Shown: positions 28,287 to 37,587 of the stretch, piece by piece
How positions within the stretch are numbered: the stretch's first letter is position 1
How the letters are laid out: the number at the start of each line of letters is the position of its first letter
Assembly: GCF_001514305.1 (NCBI RefSeq)
Contig: NZ_KQ949076.1
Location: 121,087 to 185,086, forward strand
Source of the DNA: Streptomyces dysideae
GTDB lineage: Bacteria > Actinomycetota > Actinomycetes > Streptomycetales > Streptomycetaceae
Reading direction: 5' to 3'
Length of the DNA stretch: 64,000 nucleotides
Notes under the pieces: model-generated
Told to the model about the DNA's origin: nothing
What the model saw: the letters and a program-made list of their open reading frames with translations, nothing else
The model's database searches: none
Translations under genes and position numbers: made by a program

Positions 28287-28558
28287 GACAAGGCCCTCGC
28301 GGCCACCGGCTCAGAGGTACCGCCCGCCGTCCGCACCCTTCGTCGACTCCGGCGGCCCTGCGGGCACAGAGCCGCCGCCTCCGCTCGCGCTCCCACAAGT
28401 ACGCGCCGCCCGGCAAGACAAGACAAGACACAAGACGGTGCTGCTTCCTCATGGAGGCCGGGTCCGCCGCACAGATCACCGAGTTCGACACACGGATATT
28501 CCGGGACTTCTGGCGGCACCTCAAGAGCCGATACGGCTACTGAGGAGCCGGTGACCGG
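28287..28558. other. Convergent intergenic region with a possible 30-residue ORF
   Basis: This is the space between the UvrA-like and PucR genes. It holds a small AAGAC-repeat tract near 28417-28437. A short plus-strand frame at 28451-28543 (begins MEAGSAAQITEFDTR, ends SRYGY) may be a tiny gene or the tail of a lost one. Codon use is ordinary and no ribosome site is clear. Confidence 0.3.
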
Positions 28559-29845
28559 TTACTGACCCGGACCCACCCGGGCGCGGAGGCCCGGACCCCG
28601 CCTCCGCGCCACGCCCGTCTCACCCAGCTCGCCGCGCAACCGCTGCGCCCGCAGGACCAGTTCCAGCTCGAAGCGGCGGTCCGGGTCGTCTATCTCGTCG
28701 CCCCACAACTCCCGTATCTGACGCAGGCGATAGCGCACCGTCTGCGGATGGACACCCAGCCGGGCCGCCACCTCCGGCGCCCCGCCCCTCGTCTCCAGCC
28801 ACGCCAGCAGCGTCTCCGCGAGCCTGCGGCCGTGTGTGGGCCCGCAGTGCGACAGCGGTGCCAGACAGCGCGCCGCCAGGTCGTCGATCAGCTCCTCCGG
28901 CTGCAGAAGGACCAGCGCCTCGGTGTGCTCCGTGCAGTACAGGACGTCCCCGGCGGGCAGCAGCCGCCGTTCCATCAGGTGCACGGCCGCCTCCGCCCAG
29001 CGCAGTGACTTCGCCGCGTCGGGCAGCGGAACCGGGGGGCCGATCGCGCCCGCCCAGCCGGTCAGGGCGCGGTGGAGCAGCTCGGGCCGCCCGGCCGCGT
29101 CCGGCTCCGGCACCACCATCCGCGGCTGCTCGTACTCCATGTCCAGCAGTACGCCCTGCCCGACCGCCGGTGCCACCGCCTCCCGCGCCGGGCGCAGCAG
29201 CACGCCCACCGCCACCTTCTCCGGCAGCGGCCAGCCGATGCGGGCGGCGCGCTCCGACAGGGCGTCCGCGGGATCGCTGCGGTGGTGTTCGGCAAGGAGC
29301 AGCTCCATCAGCCGGCGTTGCAGACGCAGCCGTTCGCCGGCCTGCCGCGCCGCCGCCTCCGCGTAGCCGCGTACGGACTGGTCGACGAGGCCGTCGAGAT
29401 ACTCGTAGCCCGCGTCGACGAGTTCGTACATCGCGGGCGGCGGGATCTCCACGCGCTGGCCGATCTCGGCGAATCGGCGCCAGGCCAGGCGTACGCCCAT
29501 CCGGTAGATCGCCTGCAGGGAGTCCAGGGACCGGCCGTGCAGGCCCTCCCCTCTGCCGAACTCCTGGAAGACGCCGGGCGGTACCGTCGGCCGGCCCTCC
29601 GACTGCTCCAGGTGCTGGACGAAGACCTCGATCGCGCGGCGGATGCCGACCAGGGCCATCGGCTCGCCCGACTCGTCCAGGACGACGGGGAGATGGGGGT
29701 ACTCGCGTTGAATCTCGCGCAGGATCTCCTCCGCCAGGGCCGGTGCCTCGGCCATCGCGATCGCGGCGAAACGGCGGACCTGGAGGCGGGGGACGTCGTG
29801 CCACGCCGAGCGGGTGGTGACGGGCGGGAAGCGGGCGGAGGGCAC
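28559..29845 (-). CDS. PucR/CdaR-type transcriptional regulator
   Basis: The 428-residue protein has a helical N-terminal RsbRD-like region (FQEFGRGEGLHGRSLDSLQA), a central GGDEF-like fold and a C-terminal PucR HTH (LETRGGAPEVAARLGVHPQT, VRYRLRQIRELWGDEI). The GTG start at 29845 is 3 bases after the stop of a tiny membrane-protein gene. It lies convergent to the UvrA-like gene. Homologues respond to purines or other small molecules, but no target can be read from context. Confidence 0.88.
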   Translation of the reverse strand: MPSARFPPVTTRSAWHDVPRLQVRRFAAIAMAEAPALAEEILREIQREYPHLPVVLDESGEPMALVGIRRAIEVFVQHLEQSEGRPTVPPGVFQEFGRGEGLHGRSLDSLQAIYRMGVRLAWRRFAEIGQRVEIPPPAMYELVDAGYEYLDGLVDQSVRGYAEAAARQAGERLRLQRRLMELLLAEHHRSDPADALSERAARIGWPLPEKVAVGVLLRPAREAVAPAVGQGVLLDMEYEQPRMVVPEPDAAGRPELLHRALTGWAGAIGPPVPLPDAAKSLRWAEAAVHLMERRLLPAGDVLYCTEHTEALVLLQPEELIDDLAARCLAPLSHCGPTHGRRLAETLLAWLETRGGAPEVAARLGVHPQTVRYRLRQIRELWGDEIDDPDRRFELELVLRAQRLRGELGETGVARRRGPGLRARVGPGQ

Positions 29846-29848
29846 GGG

Positions 29849-30001
29849 TCAACTCCCCTGGCCTGCTTGCTCGTATGTGATCAGGGGTGTGTTGGGCTGG
29901 TCGGGCGTCGCTTCCAGCAGCGCGACGACGCCGAGCGCGGCGCCCACCGCGAGTACGGCGGCGAGCACGACGGTCAGCGCGGCGGCGAGCAGTCTGGGCA
30001 T
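29849..30001 (-). CDS. Small single-pass membrane or secreted protein
   Basis: This 50-residue protein starts MPRLLAAALTVVLAAVLAVG, continues hydrophobic to about residue 29, then has a short hydrophilic tail ending ITYEQAGQGS. It resembles the tiny DUF2613-like proteins of Streptomyces. The stop lies 3 bases before the PucR start, so both are likely co-transcribed from the divergent intergenic region. The composition (Ala/Val/Leu helix, Pro-rich tail) and position support a real gene. Confidence 0.6.
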   Translation of the reverse strand: MPRLLAAALTVVLAAVLAVGAALGVVALLEATPDQPNTPLITYEQAGQGS

Positions 30002-30096
30002 CGCAGGGTCAGCCTCTCTGTCGAGGTCGTCCCACCCGGCGCCCCACCCCTGCCTGTCGGCCCAGTGTCGACAGTGCCTGACGGCACGTCAAGACA

Positions 30097-30125
30097 TTGA
30101 CACTCCGTCAAGGGACGCCTACGGT
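30097..30125 (+). promoter_or_regulatory. Promoter of the envelope glycan operon
   Basis: A consensus -35 TTGACA (30097-30102), 17-base spacer and -10 TACGGT (30120-30125) lie 57 bases upstream of the DUF3068 start. Inverted arms GTCAA/TTGAC overlap the -35 region (30088-30101), and a second pair TGACGG/CCGTCA spans 30079-30110. This suggests housekeeping sigma control with an overlapping repressor site. Confidence 0.7.
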
Positions 30126-30181
30126 TCCCGCCCCAAGAACGGCCCGTGCATCGACCGTGCGTCAACCACCTGGAGTGCCGG

Positions 30182-31168
30182 ATGCGCCGTAATGCCTCAC
30201 CCCTTTCCCTGATCCTGCTGGGCCTCGGCACGTTCCTGCTGGTCCTGGCGCCGATGCTCGCCTGGTACGTGACCCCGCGGGCCGCCGTGAACCCCGTCGA
30301 CATCGACACCACCGCCGTCTACACCGGCACCGGCAGCGTCTTCGACACCGAGAAGATCGAGACCGTCCCGGACCAGCGGATCACCGTCACCCAGCGGGTG
30401 CGGGGCAACGTGGCGGACAGCGAGCACAGCGGCAACGCCGTGTGGGACGTGACGACCTCGGTCGACACCGACAAGTCGCTGCCCGCCGCCGACCCGCACG
30501 ACGCGCTGGACTTCACCCCGCACCGCTGGGTCATGGACCGGCGGACGACCCGGCCGGTGCACTGCTGCGACGAGTCGCCGTACATCGAGGGCGAGGCCTA
30601 CCTGAAGTTCCCGTTCGACGTGCGGAAACGCTCCTACCAGTGGTGGGACAACTCCGGTGGCACGACGGTCACCATGCGCTACGACGGCACCCAGAAGGTC
30701 CAGGGGTACACGGGCTACCGGTTCACCGGCACCGTCGCGCCCGTGAAGGTCGGCAGCCGGCTCGTCCCCGGCTCCATCGTCGACCAGCCGGAACGGTCGC
30801 AGGTCCTGGCCGAGGAGTGGTACTCCAATCACGGCGTGACACTCGTCGTCGACCAGCGCACCGGCCGGGTCGTCCACGCCCAGACCGGTCCGCGCCGCAC
30901 TCTGCGCGCGCCGGGTGCGGACGAGGACGCGGTGGTACTGCTGGACAGCCGGAAGATCGCGTTCACCACCGAGACGCAGAAGGAAGCGGTGCGGCAGGCC
31001 AAGCAGGACAGTGGAATGCTGCGACTGGTGAGTGAGACGCTGCCCATCGGGGCGGCGGGGGCGGGATTCCTGCTCGCCCTGGTGGGGGGTGTTTTGCTGG
31101 TACGCGGGCGTAAGCACCCCATTGACAACGATGCGCCCGGGACGCCCCCGCCTCCGCTCACGATGTGA
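30182..31168 (+). CDS. DUF3068 (porin PorA-like) membrane protein
   Basis: The 328-residue protein has an N-terminal TM (LILLGLGTFLLVLAPMLAWY), a large extracellular beta-rich domain and a C-terminal TM (about 288-310, IGAAGAGFLLALVGGVLLV). This is the DUF3068 architecture. Features include TTRPVHCCDESPYIEGEAYL and KFPFDVRKRSYQWWD. The ATG at 30182 is preferred over 30146 because of a GGAG site. Relatives in mycolata include PorA-like proteins, but in Streptomyces the function is unknown. It heads a cluster with an AftD-like arabinosyltransferase, so a role in envelope glycan placement is likely. Confidence 0.85.
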   Translation: MRRNASPLSLILLGLGTFLLVLAPMLAWYVTPRAAVNPVDIDTTAVYTGTGSVFDTEKIETVPDQRITVTQRVRGNVADSEHSGNAVWDVTTSVDTDKSLPAADPHDALDFTPHRWVMDRRTTRPVHCCDESPYIEGEAYLKFPFDVRKRSYQWWDNSGGTTVTMRYDGTQKVQGYTGYRFTGTVAPVKVGSRLVPGSIVDQPERSQVLAEEWYSNHGVTLVVDQRTGRVVHAQTGPRRTLRAPGADEDAVVLLDSRKIAFTTETQKEAVRQAKQDSGMLRLVSETLPIGAAGAGFLLALVGGVLLVRGRKHPIDNDAPGTPPPPLTM

Positions 31169-31367
31169 CGTGACGTCAGCTCTAATAAAGCCGGAAATTG
31201 TCATCCCGGTGAGTAGCCGTGGCGAACGGCTGGGCGAAAACTGTCCAACCCACCCGAGCACAGGCCGTCCACACCCCCCTCGCAAGAAGCATCCAAATCC
31301 CTCACAGGAACCGAAACCCTCCCTCCCCCACGCTGAGTTCCGCACCCTGAGACGAGTTGGAGCACCC

Positions 31368-32591
31368 ATGCCCCAGCACGTGCCTTCCACTCCCCCACTC
31401 TCGGCTTCGCTCGAGCGGGGGGACCCCCATCACGCCGCATCCTCCCGGGCGCCGCAGCACCCTCAGGCGCATCCCCCACAACCGCGCCGAATCGTCTTCC
31501 TCGCCCACCGCGACCTGGGCAACCAGGCCGCCGGCGGGTCCGAACTCCTCGTCGACCGGCTGGCCGACGGGCTGACCCGGCTGGGCCACCAGGTCACCCT
31601 GCTGTGCGGCGGCCCGGCCTCCCCCACTCTCGGCTCCGCTCGAGCGGGAGGTGCCCCCATCCGCGACTACCGGGTCGTGTCGGCAGGCGGCTCCTACGGC
31701 CACTACCTGCGCGCCCGCTCCGCCTTCGCCCGTCAGGTCGGCGACTGCGATCTGCTGGTCGAGGTCTGCAACGGCATGCCGTACTTCGCGCCCGTGTGGC
31801 ATCGCGGACCGACGATGTGCCTGGTGAACCATGTTCACACCGACCTGTGGAAGATGCGCTTCGGCGGACCACTGGCCCCCGCCGCACGCCTCGGCCGAAG
31901 ACTCGAACACTGGGCGCTGACCGGTGCGCAGCACCGGAGTCTGCTGGTCGCCGTGTCGCCGTCGACGGCGCATGCGCTGCGGGCGATCGGGGTCGAGCGG
32001 GACCGGATCCGTGTCGTCCACAACGGCGTCGAGGAGCCCGGCCCGCGCGCCGACCGCTCCCCCGAGCCGCTCTTCGTCGCCGTGGGACGGCTCGTCGAGT
32101 ACAAACGGATCGATCTCCTCCTGCGGCTGTGGGAGCGGGTGCGGCCGGTTACCGGCGGGCGGCTCGTCATCGTCGGGGACGGGCCCGAGCGGGAACGGCT
32201 CACTGCGATGGCCGGCCCCGGTGTGGAATTCACCGGGCATGTCTCCGAGGCCGAGAAGCACCGGCTGCTGTGTGCGGCGTGGCTGTTGCTGCATCCCTCC
32301 GCTGTGGAGGGGTGGGGCCTTGTCGTCACCGAGGCCGCCGCGCGTGAGACTCCGACCGTTGCCTTTGATGTGCCTGGGCTGCGGGATTCCGTCGTGGACG
32401 GGGAGACCGGTGTGCTTGCCCACGGGGAGTCCTCGTTCGCGGCGGCTTGGTGCACGCTGGCGTTGTCCGGGCATCGGCGGGAGCTGATGGGCAAGGTCGC
32501 CCGGGACCGGGCGGGGCGCTATCGCTGGGATCGGGCGGTGAGACAGTTTCGGGCGGTGGCGTCCGAGGCGGTGCGGGACTGGGCGCCGTGA
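31368..32591 (+). CDS. GT4-family glycosyltransferase
   Basis: The 407-residue cytosolic GT-B enzyme has the N-terminal motif IVFLAHRDLGNQAAGGSELL (glycine-rich acceptor loop). The C-terminal donor domain has LFVAVGRLVEYKRIDLLLRL, VIVGDGPER and HPSAVEGWGLVVTEAAA with the EX7E glutamates. Two short palindromic repeats are embedded in frame: residues about 9-21 and about 85-98 are encoded by near-identical 40-base elements. The second breaks the region between LLCGGP and RDYRVVSAGG that is compact in relatives. GC and codon bias match the neighbours. It probably adds a sugar to a lipid-linked precursor for the envelope glycan. Confidence 0.88.
   Translation: MPQHVPSTPPLSASLERGDPHHAASSRAPQHPQAHPPQPRRIVFLAHRDLGNQAAGGSELLVDRLADGLTRLGHQVTLLCGGPASPTLGSARAGGAPIRDYRVVSAGGSYGHYLRARSAFARQVGDCDLLVEVCNGMPYFAPVWHRGPTMCLVNHVHTDLWKMRFGGPLAPAARLGRRLEHWALTGAQHRSLLVAVSPSTAHALRAIGVERDRIRVVHNGVEEPGPRADRSPEPLFVAVGRLVEYKRIDLLLRLWERVRPVTGGRLVIVGDGPERERLTAMAGPGVEFTGHVSEAEKHRLLCAAWLLLHPSAVEGWGLVVTEAAARETPTVAFDVPGLRDSVVDGETGVLAHGESSFAAAWCTLALSGHRRELMGKVARDRAGRYRWDRAVRQFRAVASEAVRDWAP
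31391..31430 (+). repeat. Short palindromic element inside GT4 gene, copy A
   Basis: The 40-base element begins CCCCCACTCTCGGCTTCGC and ends GGGGGGACCCCCAT, with complementary arms that fold into a hairpin. This type is scattered in Streptomyces genomes. It occupies the N-terminal coding part of the GT4 gene. Confidence 0.7.
31620..31660 (+). repeat. Short palindromic element inside GT4 gene, copy B
   Basis: The 41-base second copy (CCCCCACTCTCGGCTCCGC to GTGCCCCCAT) is about 90 percent identical to copy A, 229 bases downstream in the same orientation. It is translated as an extra loop (SPTLGSARAGGAP). Confidence 0.7.
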
Positions 32592-32640
32592 CGCCTATGC
32601 GCCGTGTTGGTGAGGTTGTCTCGCGGCTACGGGTTGTTCG

Positions 32641-32703
32641 TGGCTGGTCGCGCCCACGCGGCGGAGCCGCACATGTCACAGCCCCGCGCCCCTTTAGGGG
32701 CGC
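32641..32703 (+). repeat. Intergenic palindromic repeat, possible terminator
   Basis: This is a common Streptomyces intergenic element. Hairpin 1 is GCGGC-GGA-GCCGC at 32658-32670. Hairpin 2 is GCGCCCC-TTTA-GGGGCGC at 32686-32703. It separates the GT4 gene from the methyltransferase gene and interrupts the otherwise tight operon, so it may attenuate transcription or stabilise upstream mRNA. Confidence 0.65.
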
Positions 32704-32719
32704 TTCAGCGGACCGGCGT

Positions 32720-33445
32720 GTGAAGGATCCCTCCGTTCGGCGTTCCCTTGTTCTCTTCCGGGCCTTTCTGCATGAGCAGGATGATCCTGCGTCCTGTTAC
32801 TCGCTGCTCGCTCGTGATGCCGTCGATCAGGTTGAGGCCTGTGGCGGGCCCGTTGCCGGCCGGACAGTCGTCGACGTCGGTGGTGGCAGCGGGTACTTCA
32901 CGGAGGAGTTTCGGCGGCGGGGCGCGGATGCCTACCTCTTCGAGCCGGACGTGCGGGAGCTGGGCGAGAAAGCTCCCGACGGGGCCGTGATCGCCGACGG
33001 TTATCTCCTCCCTCTCCGCGACGGGGTCGCCGACGTCACCTTCTCCTCCAATGTGCTGGAGCACGTCGCCGATCCGCAGACCTTTCTCAGTGAGCTGGCG
33101 CGGGTGACCCGGCCCGGCGGGCTGATCTATGTGTCGTTCACCAACTGGCTGTCCCCGTGGGGCGGTCACGAGTGGGCGCCCTGGCACTATCTGGGCGCCG
33201 AACGGGCCCGCGCCCGCTACCGGCGCCGTACCGGCAGGCCCGCCAAGCACACCCTCGGCGAGAACCTGTTCGCCGTGCACATCGGGCCCACCCTGCGGCA
33301 GGTCCGCGCCCGCGACGACGTGACGGTCGTCTCGGCGCGCTCCCGCTACTGGCCGTTCCTCGCGGAGACCGTCGTCAAGGCGCCCGGGATACGTGAGGTG
33401 GCCACCTGGAACCTTCTCCTCATCCTCCGGCGGTGTCCACCATGA
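32720..33445 (+). CDS. SAM-dependent methyltransferase (class I)
   Basis: This is a 241-residue protein from the GTG at 32720, the start of the conserved part (KDPSVRRSLVLFRAFLHEQ). Motif I is VVDVGGGSGYFTEEF, the acidic loop LFEPDVREL, and the motif IV region FSSNVLEHVADPQTFL. Upstream in-frame starts (32597) would read through the palindromic repeat. The stop overlaps the ATG of the arabinosyltransferase gene (33442-33445). It probably methylates a sugar or lipid intermediate of the same glycan. Confidence 0.83.
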   Translation: MKDPSVRRSLVLFRAFLHEQDDPASCYSLLARDAVDQVEACGGPVAGRTVVDVGGGSGYFTEEFRRRGADAYLFEPDVRELGEKAPDGAVIADGYLLPLRDGVADVTFSSNVLEHVADPQTFLSELARVTRPGGLIYVSFTNWLSPWGGHEWAPWHYLGAERARARYRRRTGRPAKHTLGENLFAVHIGPTLRQVRARDDVTVVSARSRYWPFLAETVVKAPGIREVATWNLLLILRRCPP

Positions 33446-36400
33446 CGACGTCCACGGTCCAGGCTCCTCCTCCGGCAGCAGTCCCCACCACCGCGATCAT
33501 GTCGGGCCCGCCGGAGGGCCCGCGGTCGCGGCGCTGGCTGCTGGGGTTCTGGGCCGTGGTGTTCGTGCTGTTCCTGGTGGTGCGTCCGGGGCGGCAGACC
33601 TTCGACACCAAGCTGGGGGTCACGAACGATCCCGGGCGGTTCTTCGCCGATCTGGGGCAGTTGTGGCACGACCAGAGCGGGTTCGGCGGGATCCAGGACC
33701 AGTACGCGGGCTATCTGTGGCCGATGCTGCCGTTCTACTGGCTCGCCGATGTCATACGGCTGCCGGTGTGGCTGGCGGAGCGGCTGTGGCTGTCGCTGAT
33801 CGTGTCCGTCGCCTTCTGGGGTGCGCTGCGGCTGGCCGAACGGCTGCGGGTCGGGAGTGGGGCGTCCCGGCTGCTCGCCGCGGTCGTGTATGCGCTGTGG
33901 CCGGTGTTCACCATCGTCATCGGGTCCACGTCGGCCGCCGCGCTGCCGGGCGCCTTCCTGCCGTGGGTGCTGCTGCCGCTGACGAACGAGCGGTACAGCG
34001 CCCGGGTCGCCGCCCTGCGCTCCGCGCTGATCATCCCGTTCATGGGCGGCGTCAACGCCGCCGCGACCCTGGCGTCACTGCTGCCCGTCGGCCTGTATCT
34101 GCTGTCCCGCCCGCCCGGGCCACGGCAGCGCAAGCTGATCGCCTGGTGGGTGCCGGGGGTGATCCTGGCGACCGCCTGGTGGTGGATCCCGCTGCTGATG
34201 CTCGGCGTCTACGGCGAGAACTTCCTTCCCTACGTGGAGACTTCTCGGACCACGACCGACACCATGGCGGCGACGGAGGCTCTGCGCGGCGCCGGGAACT
34301 GGGTCGCCTATCTGCACTTCGGTGAGGCCTGGCTGCCGGCCGGCTGGACCGTCGCCGCGTCGGTGATCGTCATCGTCTGCTCGGCGCTCGCGGCCGGGCT
34401 GGGGCTGGCGGGGCTGGCCCGGCGGGACATGCCGGAGCGGCGGTGGCTGGTGCTGACCGTGGTGACCGTCGCGCTGATCCTGCTCGCCGGGTACGGCGGT
34501 GCCTTCGGGGCGCCCTTCCATGGGCTCGTGCAGGACTGGCTGGACGGCTGGCTGGTGCCGTTCCGGAACATCTACAAGTTCCAGACGGGGCTGGCGCTCG
34601 CCCTGGTGCTGGGGCTGGCGCATCTGGTGGGGGTGGCCTCGGAGACGCGCGGGGCGCGGCCGGTGCGGGGGCGGCGGTTCGCGCCGCTGGTCGCGGCCGT
34701 CCTGGTGCTGCCGGGGCTCGTCTGGCCGTATCTCAACGGGGCGATCCTGAACCCGGGTTCCTTCCCGGAGATCCCCAAGTACTGGTCGGCGACGGCCGAC
34801 TGGATGGAGAAGTACTCTCCCGACGCCCGCGTCCTCGTGGTCCCGGCGACCGCGCACGGCATCTACACCTGGGGCTCGACCATCGACCAGCCCCTCGACG
34901 TCGTCGCCGAGTCCCGCTGGGCGCAACGGGACTACGTCCCCTTCGGCACCCCCGGCAACCGGCGCGCGATGGACGCCGTGGAGCAGGCGCTGATGAGCGG
35001 GGGTGAAGTCACCGGGCTGGCCGACTACTTGAGCCGCGCGGGCATGTACTACGTCGTCGTCCGCAACGACCTGGACCCCGACCAGGTCGGCTATGTCCCG
35101 ACCACGACCGTGAAGCGGACGCTGGAGCAGTCCGGGTACGAGCGGGTGACGGGCTTCGGGCCGGTGATGACCGGCGGGCGGATCGCGCACGACACGCCAC
35201 TGCAGGTGGAGGGGCTGTATCCACGGCAGCGGGCGGTGGAGATCTACAAGCCGGTGAGCGAGGACGTGCCGCGACCGCACCAGGCGGGACTGCAGCCGGT
35301 CGCCGGCACCGCCGTCGTCTCCGGCGGCCCGGAGTCCCTGCTGCCGCTGGCCACCGAACTGCGCGGCCGGCCCAGCGTGCTGACCGGCGACAACCATCCC
35401 GGACTCGGCTCACCCCCGCTGCAGGTGGTCGGGGACGGGCTCCGGCGCGCGGACACCCGGTTCGGGCTGGTCAACGCCAACACCTCGTACACGTACACCC
35501 GCGACGAACGCAACGCGCCCGACGCCGCACAGGACGCCGGCCAGAAACCGCACCAGATCCTGCCGACGACCGGCACCGACCACCAGACGGTCGCCGAGCT
35601 GCGCGGGGCCCGGTCGGTCACGGCGTCGTCGTACGGCAGCTGGCTGTTCCACCTCCCGCAGTACGACCCGGCGAACGCCTTCGACGGCAACCCGGACACC
35701 GCTTGGACCGAGGGCGCGGCGGGCTCGGGGGACGGGCAGTGGCTGCGGATCCGGTTCGCGGAGGACGCGTACGACATGCCGTCGTCGTTCAAGGTCACCC
35801 CGCTGCCGCAGGAGGGCGTGCGGTCGGCGGCGACCCGGGTGCGAGTGGAGACGGAGAAGGGGTCCGTGAGCAGCTTCCTGCGCGCGGACGGGAGCACGCA
35901 GACCGTCAAGGCTCCTGCGGGCGCGACGAGTTGGATGAAGCTGACGATCACCGACACGGTGTCCCGGCGAGCGGGCCTGACCGGTGCGGGTTTCTCCGAG
36001 ATCGACCTGCCGAACGTCCAGGTGACCCGGCTGCTGCGGCTGCCGACCGACGCCGAGAACTCCGGTGCGGCCGCCGAGGTCGTGTCCCTGTCCCGCACGT
36101 CCGACCCGACCGGACTGTCCGCGACCGGCACGGAGGCGGGGCTGCACCGCCGCTTCTCCACGGCCGCCTCGGGAACGTACGAGATGAGGGCGGGCGCGGT
36201 GCCCGTGCCGGGCGAGGAGCTCGACCGGCTGCTCTACGAGGTCGCCCCCGACCAGCAGAACCGCATCACCGCCACCGCCGACTCGACCGCACGGCTCGGT
36301 GCCGGGCTGTCGGCCCGGAACCTCACCGACGGCGACCTGACGACGGCCTGGATCGCGGGCGACCGCCCGACCATCCACCTGCGGTGGAGCGGAAAACAAG

Positions 36401-37587
36401 CCGTGGACGAGATCGTGCTCGCCCCGGCCGGCGGGCTGTCCACTCGGCCTACCGAGGTGCACATCAGCTCCCCCGACGGGGCGGCGATCGCGGGCGTCGA
36501 CGAGAACGGCGCGGTGCGGTTCCCCGCGATCACGACGGACCGGCTGGACATCACGGTCACCCAGACCGCGCCGCTGACCCTGTACAACCCGGTCGTGGAC
36601 GAGGATCTACGGCTGCCGGTGGGGCTGACGGAGGCGTACCTCCCGGCCCTCGACCAGTACCGCACTCCGCAGCCCGACGGGTCCCGGAAGTTCACGCTGG
36701 CGTGCGGGCAAGGGCCCGTGCTGTCAGTGGACGGGGAGCTGTACCAGACGGGTCTGCGGGGGACGGTCCGGGATCTGGTGGAGCGCCGGGTGGTTGACGT
36801 GACACTGTGTCAGGAAGGGCGTGAGGACGCCGAGTTGTCGTTGCCGGCCGGTGAGCACCGGGTCGAGGCCGGGGATGCCGGGCCGCTGGCGCTGAGCGAC
36901 GTCACGCTGACGCGGGGCACGGTGGCCGAAGCAGCCGTCGCGGGCCGGCAGTTGGGGATACGGGACTGGCTCGGCGACCGACGCGAGGTGACCGTCGGGA
37001 CCGGAGCGGCCTCCTACCTCACCATGTACGAGAACTTCAACGACGGCTGGCGGGCCACGCTCGACGGCAAGGAACTCACGCCGGTACGGCTCGACGGGTG
37101 GCAGCAGGGGTGGCGGATCCCGGCGGGCACCGGCGGCACGGTCAAGCTGTCCTACGAGCCGGCGGTGACCTACGAGGCCGGGCTGATCGGGAGCGGGGTG
37201 GGGCTCGCCCTGCTGGCGGGGCTGGTGCTCTGGCGGCGGCGGGCGGAGAACCCCGACGAGCCGCAGGTCGTTCCGCCGGCGCCCGGGGTGTGGCTCGGTG
37301 CGGTGGCGTTGACGGTGGTGGGGGTGTTCATCGCCGGATGGTTCGCGTTGCTGGTGCCCGCGCTGGCGGTGGTGGCCTGGCGGCGGCATGCGCTGCTGGT
37401 GCCGATCGCTCTGCTGGCTCTGGTGGGGGCGGGGGTCGCTGCCGCTGTCGGGGCCGGGGAGCCGGTGGGGGCGGGGGAGGGAGCGTTCGGGCCGGTTGCC
37501 CAACTGCTCGCTCTGATCGGGCTGTTCGCGGGGGTTGTGAGTGTCCGGGAGCAGGAGAGCGGGAGTGGGAGGGGTGAGGCCGGATGA
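33442..37587 (+). CDS. AftD-like alpha-(1->3)-arabinofuranosyltransferase
   Basis: The protein has 1,381 residues. A GT-C membrane part with about a dozen TM helices lies in the first 430 residues (FDTKLGVTNDPGRFFADLGQ, YLWPMLPFYWLAD, then PFRNIYKFQ). A large extracellular part follows with DUF3367-like sequence and two discoidin/F5-8C-like modules (around 730-830 and 950-1020). One or two TM helices (about 1260-1330) and a hydrophobic tail close it. The ATG at 33442 overlaps the methyltransferase stop; a GTG 3 codons upstream is also in frame. In mycobacteria AftD branches arabinan of the cell wall; Streptomyces lacks that arabinan, so the acceptor must differ. Donor is presumably decaprenyl-phosphoryl-arabinose or a related lipid-sugar. 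Confidence 0.88.
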   Translation: MTTSTVQAPPPAAVPTTAIMSGPPEGPRSRRWLLGFWAVVFVLFLVVRPGRQTFDTKLGVTNDPGRFFADLGQLWHDQSGFGGIQDQYAGYLWPMLPFYWLADVIRLPVWLAERLWLSLIVSVAFWGALRLAERLRVGSGASRLLAAVVYALWPVFTIVIGSTSAAALPGAFLPWVLLPLTNERYSARVAALRSALIIPFMGGVNAAATLASLLPVGLYLLSRPPGPRQRKLIAWWVPGVILATAWWWIPLLMLGVYGENFLPYVETSRTTTDTMAATEALRGAGNWVAYLHFGEAWLPAGWTVAASVIVIVCSALAAGLGLAGLARRDMPERRWLVLTVVTVALILLAGYGGAFGAPFHGLVQDWLDGWLVPFRNIYKFQTGLALALVLGLAHLVGVASETRGARPVRGRRFAPLVAAVLVLPGLVWPYLNGAILNPGSFPEIPKYWSATADWMEKYSPDARVLVVPATAHGIYTWGSTIDQPLDVVAESRWAQRDYVPFGTPGNRRAMDAVEQALMSGGEVTGLADYLSRAGMYYVVVRNDLDPDQVGYVPTTTVKRTLEQSGYERVTGFGPVMTGGRIAHDTPLQVEGLYPRQRAVEIYKPVSEDVPRPHQAGLQPVAGTAVVSGGPESLLPLATELRGRPSVLTGDNHPGLGSPPLQVVGDGLRRADTRFGLVNANTSYTYTRDERNAPDAAQDAGQKPHQILPTTGTDHQTVAELRGARSVTASSYGSWLFHLPQYDPANAFDGNPDTAWTEGAAGSGDGQWLRIRFAEDAYDMPSSFKVTPLPQEGVRSAATRVRVETEKGSVSSFLRADGSTQTVKAPAGATSWMKLTITDTVSRRAGLTGAGFSEIDLPNVQVTRLLRLPTDAENSGAAAEVVSLSRTSDPTGLSATGTEAGLHRRFSTAASGTYEMRAGAVPVPGEELDRLLYEVAPDQQNRITATADSTARLGAGLSARNLTDGDLTTAWIAGDRPTIHLRWSGKQAVDEIVLAPAGGLSTRPTEVHISSPDGAAIAGVDENGAVRFPAITTDRLDITVTQTAPLTLYNPVVDEDLRLPVGLTEAYLPALDQYRTPQPDGSRKFTLACGQGPVLSVDGELYQTGLRGTVRDLVERRVVDVTLCQEGREDAELSLPAGEHRVEAGDAGPLALSDVTLTRGTVAEAAVAGRQLGIRDWLGDRREVTVGTGAASYLTMYENFNDGWRATLDGKELTPVRLDGWQQGWRIPAGTGGTVKLSYEPAVTYEAGLIGSGVGLALLAGLVLWRRRAENPDEPQVVPPAPGVWLGAVALTVVGVFIAGWFALLVPALAVVAWRRHALLVPIALLALVGAGVAAAVGAGEPVGAGEGAFGPVAQLLALIGLFAGVVSVREQESGSGRGEAG

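Noticed and set aside
32447..32719. N-terminal extension of the first methyltransferase
   Set aside because: It would translate the end of the GT4 gene region and an intergenic palindromic repeat. Similarity to methyltransferases begins at the GTG at 32720.
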